A stretch of DNA of 64,000 nt, from assembly GCF_025698545.1 (NCBI RefSeq), contig NC_068569.1:17484001-17548000 (forward strand), in the 5' to 3' direction. The stretch is from Gossypium raimondii. Lineage: Eukaryota; Streptophyta; Magnoliopsida; Malvales; Malvaceae. Of this stretch, positions 12,318 to 25,029 are shown in pieces; positions within the stretch are counted from its first letter, which is position 1; every line of letters begins with the position of its first letter. The position numbers and the translations under genes are program-made. The notes beneath the pieces were generated by a model. It saw only the letters and a list, made by a program, of their open reading frames with translations. It ran no database searches and was not told the DNA's origin.

Positions 12318-12983
12318 GATGAATTTGGAATGTTTTGAAATAGTTGTAGGTGATGGAATGATTGATACATATGAGTATGTTTAAGCGAATTGATAACATA
12401 ATAAGTGAATAATTGTTAAAATTTTATGAAGAATTAAATTGATTGGCTCAATTTAGAAATAAATATGAAATATACATAAAGTAGGTAGACTAATTTTGCA
12501 AGTGCAAGTCCTCCAATGGTCTTATTTGTAAAATTTTAATATTTGTGTTAATTTTATAAACTTTGTTATATTTAATTGAATATCATGTTTTTATGAGGAC
12601 TTGAGATTAGAAATAGATGTAAGTGGGTGATATGTAAAATGAAGTGGTGGTTATGACATCTGAATACGGTTTAGGTAATGATATAAAATAAATAAATAAA
12701 AATAAAGCATGGAACTTGTAGGAAATGGAGACGACGTCACGATGACAAGTTCATCATGTCACGCCGTGGAAACGCCAACGTTGTAACGACAATTCAAAAA
12801 TCTTTATGAACTTTACAATTTGGCCTTTGATCAATTATGGATGTTTTAATGAGCTCCTTTAACTCATAATTAGTTCTATCGTAGATTCAATTATTATTAA
12901 AATTAGTCAATGATCTACATTAATTAAATAATATGACATCCTGATGCCTTGACTCGACAATCGGCTCAGGTGTAGGTGCTACA
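10512..12983. mobile_element. Solo LTR of a Gypsy-like retrotransposon with 5-bp target duplication
   Basis: The element starts TGTAACATCC at 10512 and ends GTGCTACA at 12983, giving TG...CA termini over 2472 bp. It is flanked by a perfect GGATC duplication at 10507-10511 and 12984-12988. It has no second LTR, primer-binding site or internal coding region, so it is a solo LTR left by LTR-LTR recombination. A long (TA)n tract lies inside at about 12258-12315. Confidence 0.85.
12258..12315. repeat. (TA)n microsatellite inside the solo LTR
   Basis: An uninterrupted dinucleotide TA tract of more than 50 bp. It is likely length-polymorphic and could serve as a marker. Confidence 0.95.
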
Positions 12984-13019
12984 GGATCCCTTCTTTTTAC
13001 CACAATCCTGAGGAATACT

Positions 13020-13430
13020 TTGATTTACCACGATTGAATTAGCTGATTATGCGTTGATATGGTGGAATCACTACGAGTTCAAATAAAGAATGCTAAATTA
13101 ATACATGGGACAAGATGAAAGGAGTTATGAGGAAGTGCTTTGTTCCTTCCTACTATTATCAAGCGCTTTATTAAAGGCTTCTATGCCTTGTTCAAGATAA
13201 CAAGTTCGTGAAAGATTATTACAAGGAGGTAGATATGATTATGATCCGTGCAACCATGAAAGAGGATGAAACTATGATCATGGCTCGATTTTATTGCTGG
13301 TTGAATCCAAATAATGCAAACCTAACACATTTCTATGAGTATGAAAATATGAATGACGTTGTAAAAGGCTATGATGATGGTGAAGTGATTAGAGATTTTG
13401 AATCTGAAGAGACATACATATAAAGAAAGA
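13020..13430 (+). pseudogene. Decayed Gypsy gag fragment
   Basis: Read in shifting frames, this stretch resembles the plant Gypsy capsid core. It holds WWNHYEFK-like codons near 13060 and TWDKMKG(V)MRKCFVPSYYYQ in another frame near 13105-13165. A final open run at 13208-13423 (MKDYYKEVDMIMIRATMKEDE, then ARFYCWLNPNNANLTHF) corresponds to the gag sequence ending in the 'MARFLAGL' region. At least one frameshift and several stops are present and no pol follows. It lies directly beside the solo LTR, but the LTR's perfect duplication shows the LTR inserted later next to or into this relic. Confidence 0.65.
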
Positions 13431-13660
13431 GGAAACAATATTGCAACTAAAAGGAATGAGATACCCATTGCTTCAAATATCAAGGAAAAGGATATTAAGT
13501 TGGAACTATCTTTTTTATTTTGAGTATGATAATGGATTTTTATCCTTATTTTTTATTTAATTTTTATAGTTGTTGTTTAACCTTTTAATTCTATTTTCCT
13601 CTTGTTTGTGTCAACTTAGTTCCATTTCTCTAAAGTATTACTCAACTCCTTTTACATACT

Positions 13661-14692
13661 ATTTGTTTACATGTAAAAAATTTTACGGAAAATATTTTCT
13701 GTATTTTTTTGTGTTTGTTTCACAGAAAACAGCTTGGTCAACGAAAAATAACTTACAGGTCAGTAAAATAAACCATTTTTCCTTAAGATAACTTACCCTT
13801 TTGAAAAGCGTAAGTCATTTTCCGGAAAAAAGCTCCTCTATGGATAATTTTATTTTTATATAAAAATTAACTTAAATCAAGCTTAATATTATTATATTGA
13901 TAATAAATTTTATTTTTATTTTTAAAAATATTTAAAATTATTAAAATATTATATTTTTCAATATTATTAAACATACATATTTAATAATTTATATTTAGTC
14001 ATATAATAAATTAAGAATATAATAAATATAATTTATTATTTTAATAAATTATTTAATATTTCAATTTTATTTTAATAATAAATTTTGAAAATAATAAATT
14101 TAAATAATATTATTCACATATTATTGAAAATATTCAATATTAATATTTTAATAATAAATATTTATTACAATTATAAACATATTAATAATAAATATTTTGT
14201 AGTATAAAGGTTAAAATATGTCATAAGTCTATCTACACTTCACAGATTTACAATTTAATCTTTGTACTTTTATTTTCAAGAATTTAGTCGCTTTACTTTT
14301 CAAATTTAAAATCAAGTCCAATTGTTGACATCGTTCAATTTTTTGATGTCACATTTTAAATAAAAATACTCACTTGGTAGTCATGTAATTAAAAATGACG
14401 TTGTAATGAACTGAATTTAACATAATATTTTTAATATATGCAAAAAAATGTAAAATATAAAATTATAGATAAAAATAAATTCAAAATTCAATTAAACAAT
14501 GAAAAATAAGAAAATCTCAAATGTATGTTTGTTTTATTGAAAAACAACTTTTATGAAATATTTTTAAGAAATCTACCAAACAACGAAAATATTTTACAGA
14601 TTCATCCAAACACGAAAATATTAGCTTTTCTAGAAAAGTAAATTATTTTCCAAAAATTATTTTCGAAAATCATTTCAATTGAAACAAACGGA
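13661..14692. mobile_element. Non-autonomous TIR element, uninterrupted copy
   Basis: The left end reads (A/CC)GTTTGTTTACATG...TTTTACGGAAAATATTTT. The right end, reverse-complemented, reads CTCCGTTTGTTTCAATTG...TTTTCGAAAATAATTTT, so the ends are imperfect terminal inverted repeats. The interior is AT-rich and non-coding. A second copy of the same element sits at 52839-53050 plus 58506-59274, with the same order of internal words (AAATCAAGCTTAAT, TTTTTCAATATTATTAAACATACAT, TTGTTGACAT). No target duplication was resolved. Confidence 0.7.
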
Positions 14693-15994
14693 GCCTAAAT
14701 TCAAATTCTTCTCCTTCTCAAATTTTTCCGATAACTATTGAAATTATACATGAATTTTGTCTAATATATAATGTTAATTTTATAATTTTCACAAACATAA
14801 CATCATTTTAGGTTTATATATTACATACACAAATAATTATATTAATCCAATAAAAATAAATTGATCTAATTATTTCTTATCAAAATTCATGTATCAAATT
14901 ACATAAAATCAAAACATATATATAGTTTTGATATTTATCCCAATCTTCTCTCTTCCTTTCAATTTCAATTGCATTATATTATTCACGTTTCTGCGTATTA
15001 CCAAATTTTTCTTTTTTTTCTTATTATTATTCGAATTTTGGATCTTGAATCCCATCTTTATTTGGTCTCTTTTATTTCAATTATACTTATATGTTAGCAC
15101 CAAAACAAAAGAAGGATACTGATTAGCTGATTGAGTCTTAGCTCGATTGACATTGACATTGTTGCCAATGTAAGATGACGTGAGTTCAAGTGTACAGAAA
15201 TACATTACCCTCCTATTTAAGGGTTAGGGAGAGACTATGAGTAGTTTTAAGTATATAATCATTAAAAATAAATCACCGGATGTACTTGTTCAACTCAATC
15301 ACATTTATACATACAGTTAGAACAGAAGTCCAAAATTACCCAAATTGGACAACCACTAACTAATATGGAAGATATTTATTTGATCTGTTATAAAATACAA
15401 GCGACAAGGAACATAAAAGCTTAACACAGCTGATTAATATGGCATCCTGTCAATGTTTGGAACACCTTTCCTTGTCCGCAAGTTGCAGATATCAAAGGAA
15501 GATCACAAAGTATTACAACTACTTACATTAACTAACCCAAACTTTCCCAGCATAATTTCTCACTATATACACTTAAAAACATGTAGTGCTGCCCCCCACA
15601 AAAAAACGTTTCAACTTTAACATTACAATCTCTCGGGCAGCACTAGCTCCTTTAATTACTCTTCACATTCAGACAGCAATGAAGTAACAAGGCGCAACAC
15701 CGTGCCTTTGAACATGAGAAACACAGGCAGGCATCCTGGACCCGACAACAGGGATCCACATCCTCGACAATCATCCTAAGGAATAGGCAGGCAGGAAACT
15801 ATAAGGGTGCTTTTTTCAAAGATGCTAGATTATGTTGTAGGAGAAAGCTGAATCCTAAGGGATGAACCAAAAAAGAAAAAAAACAATGGAAGACTAACAT
15901 ATTCTATGGCTGAAATGTAATGGAAACAAACACTTAGTATATATATATATTCCTGCTGAGGCAGGTAATTTATAATGCGCTGTTGCATATTATA
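14693..15994. other. Intergenic plus probable 3' UTR of the KNOX gene
   Basis: No gene was recognised. The portion nearest 15994, about 15400-15994, is less AT-rich and probably holds the 3' UTR of the minus-strand KNOX gene. The poly(A) site could not be fixed. Confidence 0.35.
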
Positions 15995-18900
15995 TCATGG
16001 GCCCAAACGGTAAGGACCATCACCCATGTAGTGACCATCCATATATAGAGCTGCATTTTGTGGGTGCAGACCATCCATCACCATGAATTGCATGTCTTCC
16101 GAAGGTTTCCAATGACGCTTCCTTTGATTTATGAACCAATTATTGATTTGTTTCTGGTCCAAACCAGTTGATTCAGCCAATGCCACCTTCTCCGATTCCT
16201 ATGGGATTATCACCAGGTTTCATTAGAAATCCAAAATAAAAACTAAAGTGGGAATTCTAATAGCTTGCCAATGAATAGTTTAGCTAAAGAAAGGATACAT
16301 ACCGACGGGTACGGCCATTTGTAGTGTAACTCCCACCAACTTAGCAATTTTTGTCTAGCTTCTTTCGGTAGTTTCCCTTTCTTCTTTTTCTTGGAGAGTT
16401 CTTGCTTGAGACTACTTAAATAACCACTATATTTTCTCAATAGGTGGTTCTTCAGTTCTCGGTCTTCAACACGCGGATCAAATTCAGGAAGTTCAGTCTC
16501 TCCGCCGCTATTTTCTTGATCCTCCTCGGATGAAGCAACACCCTCACACTTCTCATCTGCTCAAATTTAAGTGGAAAAAGTACATCAACTTGAACATATG
16601 CACTTGACTCGAAAAACGTAGACACAGTGCAAGAAAATTTTCACAACATTATACTCTGTCCAATGACAACCATATTCACAACCATCATAATCAAATTCAC
16701 GGTAGCAATGCAATATTTACTCGGTATAGGTATGATGCAAGCAAATTAAATCAAAAGGAGACTATAGTATAAAGTAAATATAACTGCCCATATCAAGTCG
16801 ACCTCATCGTTTCGTATTTGAGCAAGGTAGGTCAAACTATTATCAAAAGTAAATTCCATCAGTTAATAGTTTCATGGCTTCTTTTACTACATTTCTCCGG
16901 ATCTTTTGAATGAGGTGACTTGCCAATTCAGACAGATGTCCAAGAAAAGATGACTACTAGAGAGATAGGACATGTAAATCTATGGTTCCTAAATTAGACA
17001 CAAAGGCCAGGTGCCACAAATGGACAAGTCACAGAGACTTTAGGGGAGTAAAGTTAAAGGTAAAGGAGAATGAATGGTGCATTGCCTATTCAATTTAGTG
17101 AAAGTTGACCAATTAGGATTAATAGCTCACCAGCTAGACTTGTAGTGAAGTGAAACTGTAACCAACATGGTCACAACAGTAAAATTACAATGATATGTAT
17201 ATCTGATATTTGACAAAGAGAACAAAGAGAGGAAGTTGTGAGCAGTGAAGGAGAAACAGCTAGATAACGTCTGCATTAACCAACTCGCAACTTTCTTCCA
17301 ACATGCTTACGATTAACATTTTAAGTGTGTACAGATGCTCCCATTAGCATAAGCAAAGTAAACCAACAAAAATCCCATATATTTAGCCCTTTAGAAGGGA
17401 ATGACTGGAGTAAAAAGCTCGGGCTCATCATATCCGCATCACGAGGTGTCAACAGTCCTGGAACCGCTCGGGTATTCATTCCATATCTTTACTCCCTTAC
17501 AATTGGATTAACATCCTATTCTAGTTACGGTGAGTGGAATAAACAACCACCATTTCCCATCTCTAAACTTAGAAACAACGGCAAACCTATGACTGATTTA
17601 CAATTTACCAAAAATGACTAAGATGAATATCCTGCTAAATACGCGAATCCTCATTCATGTGGGAACCTAAACACCAGAATTCCAGTGCATGAAGGGGAAA
17701 CCATTAAAATGATTAAAACAGTGGGATGCTGATGCTTAAAACAATATGCTTGTGCATTAATAATCAGCATGAATGGTTTATATATGATCAAATGAGACTT
17801 ACAAAGATGTACCAACATCCTTGTCCCTCTCATGAATCACTTGATATATATTTCGTTCAAAATCCTACATATCAGCTTTAACACTATTATCAGCATCCAG
17901 ACTTTAATTCCAATAGCCAAGGGTATCGAAGGCTCAAAGCTATCATGCAACGGTTACGAAATGTCTATGGTGCATTCAAGGTTTAATCTTCGCAGGTTTC
18001 TCGAGTTGGAACAAGAAAGAGTCCAAAACCATTTACCAGACAAAATCCAGCTCTTACAAGCATAATCTCACAACATCACCTTGAAAACTTAACTTGCCAA
18101 AAGTATTCCAATTATGAAATTCAGCCGACATTCATTCCATATCCTCAGTGATCAACAATTAAAAATCAATCCATGGAAGATTGCCAATAATTCCATAGAC
18201 CTTAATGTATATATAAACAAAGGTTGACACAAGTTTTACCATAAACGGAGGTTCATTCTACGCCATTCCGAGAAGGATTTTGATCTCTCACCAAAATCAG
18301 TTGCGTCGAAGCATTTTTCTAATCCATTTATGAGGTTAAATTAGAGTGAAACATGCTAGAACCTACAAGGCCTAGAGTATACTTCCCAGGAAATCAGAAC
18401 CCTCCCTGCGTTCCCCCCAAAGAAATGCTAAAATGAAAGTTTAATGCTTGTAATGATGATCATTTTAATTAAATATTTTGCTAACGATTTGCCTCACTCT
18501 TTAGGAGAAGCTAATATTTACTTATTATAATAACATCATTATATTATAAGCAAAATTGATAACTTTATTCATTTTAATTAACGCTAGACGAAAATATCTA
18601 TATAAGTACAAAAAAGCATCCTCCAATTAATATATATTCCTTCATCTATTGTTTTGACAGATCAAAAAAATTAGAAAATTAGGGGCTAAACTGTGATGAT
18701 AAAACCCCAAAACAAATACCAATAAAGGAATATATATTATTTTCATAAAGCCGTACAGAATGGGGTAGCACTGATTTGAACAGCATCCTATGCTCTCCAA
18801 TTTTTCTAACCTTTATAATTTTTTTTCACCAAAAAGAAAAAAAAGAAAAAAAAACCTACAAAACTATTTGTTTTAAACGAAGAACAGCTGGGGAAAGGGA

Positions 18901-20621
18901 AGACACTAATTATATCATTCATCTCTCGAGGTATGAATTTATGTACAAAAACCCACTTGGAACAGAATCAGGTTTAGCAGAACCAAATAGAATAAGAGTA
19001 TCTAGATTTTGGGAAGGAAAAATAAAGAAAGAATAAAACCCTAAAATAAGAATGGCTCTGTCAGAGATCATTGAAAAGGTAAACCCATTACAAAAAAGCC
19101 AACGTGTGAATTTTATTGCATACAGCCGGCAATAGCATAAAACCAAGTGCGTTTTATCTTTGTTCTTTACAAATATAGATAAATCTGTTAAGCATTGGAA
19201 CTTTGCAATCAATTTATTACTATATAGATTCGTGATTAGCTAGGGTTTCGTCCATTAGCTCCAAAAAGAAAAAAAACCTCAGTGTAGCTGTTTTCTTTTT
19301 CCACTATTGGGTCTTCTCCTCCGTTTTTATTGATCTATTTTTTGTTGGTTTTTTTTCCTTGTTCATTATTGGAAGGCGTGATTTGGGTCACAGCTATCAA
19401 TGGCGAAATGGATGAATACGAAAGATGTAGACTCAGGTCTACAATTTCCAAAGGAAGCCTAGCCAATTAGATTATCGGTTCTTTTTGGTGATATTACGAA
19501 TCCAAAGGCGCCAGCAGTTACCGTCTCTTCCGTTTCTTTTTCCAGGCTACGGCATTAGGCAAAGGTAAGCAAAGCGCTAAATCATCATCATTATCATCAT
19601 CACCACCATCTTCATCAAGTGTTTAAGCATGTACTAAAAGCGAGCGTGTAATACAAAGAGGAAACAAAAAAAAGAGGTACCAGAGTTGAAGATCCGCACA
19701 GGAGCGTTGGTGAGCATGTTGAGTTGAGCTTCGATCCTCCGCATGAAATCCAAAGCTTCTTGTATTGGCCTCGTTAGTTCCTCCCGATATTTCACCAACA
19801 TGTCGTAGTAAGCTTCCTGGTTTTATGGATCCACAATTTTTCAGTCAGAACAAAAAACAAAAGAAGAAGAAAAGAAAAAAAAAAAAGGTGCTGAGCCGAA
19901 CAAGGAGCTGTCATTAAATCCCGAAAAAGGAGATCATAAGCCAAAGAGAAGAAGGTTTCGCTAAACAAATCACCATAAATTGATCAAGCTCTGGGTCTTT
20001 TGAGGTGTCTCTCGATGTCACTGAAGATCGCTGCCTTGCTTCAAACTCTTGTCGAACAGCAGCTAGTCGGGCCACTACATCAGGTGGAGCTCCCACCTGT
20101 ATGGCAACAGTATAAAAAATGATTAGTCGTGAGAAAGGGTCAACGAGTTAATCGAACTTCTCTCGAGTTTTAAAGCAAGTTTCGTCTTCGACTTCACAGA
20201 ATATACTGCTTTTGTAGGCAAGACTTACCTTTTGGCAATCCATGTAAGCTTCCAAGAGGTTAGAGCACTGAGGATGAGCAATGATCTTGGCTTTGATAGC
20301 TTCCGCTTCGCTGAAGCTTTCATTCCTATCTTGTTGGTGATGCACTGCTGCTTGATGCTCTCTCAATAAAGGGTAGTGAAACTTTTGGCCATGCTGTGAA
20401 GTGCTAGCTTCGGTCTTCACGATCGGATGCACCTCCGATTGGTAACACTCGCTCGACTGAAACTGAAAAGAAATCAATGGCATCTCGACCTGCTGATTAC
20501 TCACGTTGGAGCCGCTACTCCCTCTCCCATACGGAGAAGAATTCGATGCAAGAACTGGAGTTGCGTACAAGAAATTTCCCCTGGGTGTACTATTCTCGTT
20601 TAGCTGATTATATTCTTCCAT
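15995..20621 (-). CDS. KNAT1: Class I KNOX homeodomain protein, KNAT1/BREVIPEDICELLUS-like
   Basis: Class I KNOX proteins are nuclear TALE-homeodomain regulators that keep meristem cells undifferentiated and shape internodes, in partnership with BELL proteins. Exons on the minus strand are 20621-20229, 20096-19974, 19816-19681, 16556-16303 and 16198-15995, joining in frame to 369 aa (KNAT1 is about 400). KNOX1 lies near residues 110-160 ([20 protein letters not shown]), KNOX2 near 165-215 (DPELDQFM...[12 protein letters not shown]) and ELK near 255 ([21 protein letters not shown]). The homeodomain has the TALE three-residue loop (WPYPSESEK) and helix 3 [12 protein letters not shown]. The tail [13 protein letters not shown]...[11 protein letters not shown] is the KNAT1/BP signature. 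The first in-frame ATG gives [10 protein letters not shown], the family start; the open frame upstream has only a TTG. Intron 3, just before ELK, is 3124 bp. Confidence 0.95.
16557..19680 (-). promoter_or_regulatory. Large third intron of the KNOX gene (possible regulatory intron)
   Basis: This 3124-bp intron carries a GTACCT donor at its 19680 end and a GCAG acceptor at its 16557 end. The position between KNOX2 and ELK is conserved across class I KNOX genes, and in maize knotted1 insertions in this intron cause ectopic expression. That it has a regulatory role here is inference. It contains short ORFs and a trinucleotide-rich ATC stretch at about 19580-19618, but no recognisable gene. Confidence 0.5.
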
Positions 20622-20657
20622 TATATTTTTGACAACAAATTCAGCTGAGCCAAACAA

Positions 20658-22500
20658 AGCAGAAGGATAAAACTTTATTCAAGCTACAAATCAAAAGACT
20701 CAAAGAAACCCTAAAGAAAAGCAGTGTAAAGGAATAGAAACCCTAAAAGAAGATAGCTAGACCCCCACTGATAATTCACTGCAAAAAGTTTTCCATTTCC
20801 ATATCAAATCGAGTAGACTTGGAAAAACTTTGGATCAATGAGGAAAACAAATATATTGAAATTCTTTGCAGTTTTATGTCACCTTGAAATGAAATTGCAC
20901 CAACGCCTGGCGCATAGCAAAGAAAAGATAGGGGAAAAAAGGCAGCCCAGAACGGAACAAAAAAAAATAAAGAAGAAAGAATAAAGAGTTATTTTGAGTT
21001 GATCTAACGAAGGGTGAAGGGTGAGAAAAAAGGGGAAGTTAAGCGTAAGCCGGAACCGGCAAGCGACTGCGTGGCATTGGGTGGTTGACAAGACGTTCTT
21101 TGTTGAAAGAAAAAGAAATATTTGAAAAATAATAAAGGCAAGGCACGACCACGAGATAAGGCAAGTAGATTTTTATTTTTAAATTTTCCTTGCACTTCCT
21201 TCTCTAGGACGTACCAATGTATTCATTCACTCAATATTTTAGTAGTTGCTTTTTCAAATGTTTCACACTTTGACAATAGAGGGGGAAACTGTTCACTCAA
21301 TTTCTAAAAGCTTTTCATATACCATACTTTAAAGGAAAATGTTACATCAACCAGATTAGAGGGGTTTTCCTTTTTAACCTTTGTGATCATTCAAAACAGG
21401 GTTTATCAGCCTACGGAAAAGATTTGCCTGTAGACTACTAGATACATCATCCCTATTTCAATTATCTCATTTCGCCACTAAATTCTTCCTAACCTAATCA
21501 TTTATCACAATCAAATTTAAATTCCTTCAATTATTTTAAGATGAATGCCACTCCTAAACTTACAATACAAACACCTTTTGAAGATATATTCTTTTATGAC
21601 TCACTTCAACGTCTTCGGCTTATGATTTTTTAAATTATTTAGATTTTAACCTTTACATCTTTAATCATTTTCTTATAATTTCTTTTTAAATAGTCGAATT
21701 TAGCCATTAACTTTTCAAAAAGAGTTCAATGATTGGTTGTTTCTTAAATAGAAATATTGATTAAAACGCTATATTTTTAAACATGACCACTCGTATGGCA
21801 ACCCACGCGTACTTTATATTTCTTTACTTTTATGATTTTTTATAATTTTCTTTTGAATTTTGAATTTTTAATAATTTTAACTTATTTCTTGATGTGACAT
21901 ATATGATAAATAGTGTCATGTTAATATGAAATACGCATAGACTATCATATGGGTTGTCACACTAACATCATTAAAAAAACTAATGTTTTAGTCAACTTCC
22001 CTATTTTAAAAAAAAGCGATTTGACTTTTTGAAATGTTAATAGCCAAATTTAGTTTAAAAAAATAATTAAGTGCCGTATTGACAAAAAATTTAAACATTA
22101 GCGGCTAAATTTATCATTATACCAACTATTTATATTAAGCGTTGGATTGACAGACGATGGTTTATATGGAGGAGCACTTGGGTGAAGGTTAGGAAGGAGA
22201 TTTTTTTGTGGGAGAGTTCAGGATTGAGGAAGAAAAAGTGTGTACATGAGACAGTATGAGTTGTTTGTATGTATCATTTTATAAGTGGAGACAGCCTTAG
22301 CTACATGTTTTAAGGCTATTGACATGGAAGTTTGATTTGATCTTCCTAACAGCGACGATGCTATATACTAGGATAAGACGTTGCCAATCAATGACTCTAA
22401 ACTCTTACATGGACCTCACATTGTCTTAGCAAAAACGCATAGTCTCTAAAGTTTGCAAGCTAATTCAAGATCCACTAGTTAATAGGTCAGTTCATTGGAA
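20658..22500. other. KNOX upstream region and repeat-like DNA
   Basis: 20622-21120 is purine/pyrimidine-rich and probably 5' leader and promoter of the minus-strand KNOX gene. About 21650-22130 has inverted-looking arms with GAATTTAGCCATTAA and GCGGCTAAATTTATC words, similar in style to the fold-back element at 765-1250. No coding gene was seen. Confidence 0.35.
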
Positions 22501-22529
22501 TGTTAGTTCTATTAGAAAACAAATGTCAA

Positions 22530-22752
22530 GCAGGGCGAAGCCATAACAATCTTTTAGGGGGACCGAATGAAATTTTAATTCTTTATACTCTATATCTTTA
22601 TAATTTTTAAAAGATTAAATCGAAATTTTATAATTTTAGGGGGGCAAAAGTACAATTTTATCTTTATTAATTTAAAATTATAAAAAAATTAGAGGGTCTA
22701 AATAACAATTTTTCATTTTAAGGGAGGCTGCCAACCCCTAAATTCGTCTCTG
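22530..22752. repeat. GGGCGAAGCCA-type dispersed repeat
   Basis: The segment runs from CAGGGCGAAGCCATAACAAT through TTTTAGGGGG, AATTTTAGGGGGGC and AGAGGGTC to GGCTGCCAACCCCTAAATTCGTC. This wording belongs to a common plant repeat beginning 'GGGGCGGAGCCA'. Non-coding, and the boundaries are approximate. Confidence 0.45.
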
Positions 22753-23099
22753 ATGTCAAGATCTCTTTGGATAAACAATATAATTAGAACAATCTATGAT
22801 AGTAATTAATAAAATTTAATCATTTCTACGGTTGAAGATTTAAGAATTTTGCAATAAAAATAATACATGTTAAATAGATAGATTCCGTCTAAGTCAATTT
22901 GATGAAGTTTATCAACATTTGTTGCTTAAACTTCAATCATTTGGGCATGGAATTATTCTTTTCTTGACTTGATATCAACACTAGGCATTAAAATTATTAT
23001 TTTATTTTTTTTTAAATCTAGGTTAAACTGTAAATGAGATAACATATATAGTAAATTTAGAAAAATCAAATTTGGTTCAACTTGTTAAGTTGAGATTAA

Positions 23100-23752
23100 G
23101 GGCCAGTTCTTCATTGCTTAAAAAAAGCACTTCTGACTCGAAAAGCATTTTTGAAAGAAAAGTCATGAAGAACAAATTTTTTTTAATTGAAATTTTAGCT
23201 TTTCGAATCTTTTCAAAAGCACTTCTGAAAATGAGCTGAAAAGGAGAAGCTACAAATTTTAGCTTTTCCTCTTCCAAAAGCACTTTTGGTGCTTAACTAC
23301 TTTGTCACCCCTTCAATAACATAATATTTTTCTTTTTTTTTTCTTGGTGCTTAATTACAATTGTGTTAAAATCATTAATTAAAAATAAAAAAATATTTTT
23401 TAAAATACTAATTACAAATATTTAATGGTTATATTTAAATATTTAAAATATAGTTTATATATTCTAATTAAATTTGATAAATAATTAATATTTATTGCTT
23501 AAAAATATTTACAATTTATATTTCATATATTAAAATATTAACAACAAGTTATAATAATTTTATTATTATTACTAATATATAATAATATTAACTAATTTAA
23601 ATATTATTTAAATGCATATTTGTTACTTGATAATAACATGTCTAAAATGGACATTTTATTTCTCAAAAGCACTTTTTGACAGCAATGCTAAACATTCAAA
23701 TTTTAAACCAAACTTTTCAAAAGTACTTTTGAAAAGCAATAAAAATTGGCCC
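23100..23752. mobile_element. PIF/Harbinger (Tourist-like) MITE
   Basis: The element begins GGGCCAGTTCTTCATTGCTT at 23100 and ends AAGCAATAAAAATTGGCCC at 23752, an imperfect inverted repeat continuing into AAAAGCACTTCTGA / AAAAGTACTTTTGA. It is flanked on both sides by TAA (23097-23099 and 23753-23755), the 3-bp duplication expected of Harbinger/Tourist elements. The interior is AT-rich and has no transposase. Confidence 0.75.
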
Positions 23753-23755
23753 TAA

Positions 23756-25020
23756 AATGAATTATATTTGTGTATTTATAAAATCTCTAACTCCAACATA
23801 AACTCAATTATGAATAACAAAGTTTTCACAAATTTACTTAAACAATTTAAATTTTCACGAGAGTTTGAGGTTGACGTGGCGGGAGAATATTTTAATATCT
23901 TTTACGTGTACCGAGATTAATTATTGTAGTTTTGAATTGAAATTAGTAGTAGAATATATATTCGAATGTAATCGCAGCGGTTGTGAAAGAGTGAATTATA
24001 ATGAAAAGAAAATAACCTTTAAAGATATTAGAATAATATTTATATGTAATGAAACTTTTAATAATTTACCAAATAATTAATTATGCACATGTACATTAGA
24101 ATAATAGGTACATTATTTTATATATTTAAATATCTATTATATGAAATAAAAATATTCAAATTTTTTATCAAAATAATTAAAAACTAAACTAATAAATAAT
24201 TCAAAATCTTTTAATTTAAAAATAATATATATATATATATATGTTGAGAATTGATAATAAGATATAAATATTGAATTGATAAAATTATTTAATTTTTTTA
24301 AATAAAAACGTATAAGGTGAAATATGGTGTAAGACAAATAAAAGAAAATGAACATGATGTGTGGTGTGGTTGGTGCTCATCTATTCCCTTAATCATGAGG
24401 TCGAAGGTTTAATTTTTATCGATAAAAACAGAACACATTTTATGACCAATCGTCTATTTCATTGAAAAACAATTACGGCATCCAACCTTACATTTCTAGT
24501 TATCCGTTCATCCTTTGGAAAGGATAATGATATTTAGTTGTATAAAAATCTATTTTTTCCTTATTTCATTTTGTTATTTAAATTTTGTATAATTATTTAA
24601 TGAATGCATAGATTTGTTTTTATATGATAAACTAATAAAAACATTTATTATATAATTAACTAAAAGTAAAGGAAAAAACGTTTGAAACAATACTATATTT
24701 TTTATACCTTTTATTTATTAAAAACATTTGAGATATAAATAATTTATTAATTTTAAAATGTCAAATACTTTCAAGACTTTATTTTATATATACACCCATT
24801 TTGATACCATGTCTTTAAAAGTCATTTTTTTACATTCATCTCATTGTTACAATTGAATTTGAATCCAAATATATATATTTCACCGTTGATTTTAATTTTA
24901 CTGCTACAATATTTAATCTCATCGTAGATAATTTTAACAATGATTCAAAGGAAACCTAAAGCGTGCAATCTAAACAAACCACTGAGATACCTCCGGAAAA
25001 TAAAAGTTCATAAAATGTGC
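23756..25020. other. AT-rich intergenic DNA
   Basis: Very AT-rich, with a short (AT)n run at about 24222-24241. No gene was recognised. Confidence 0.4.
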
Positions 25021-25029
25021 CATTAAGAG

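Noticed and set aside
12187..12399. Minus-strand frame containing an (IY)n run
   Set aside because: It is produced by the (TA)n microsatellite inside a solo LTR.
20622..20657. Possible 12-residue N-terminal extension of the KNOX protein (FGSAEFVVKNI before MEEY)
   Set aside because: The upstream frame begins at TTG, not ATG; MEEYNQ is the first ATG and the family start.
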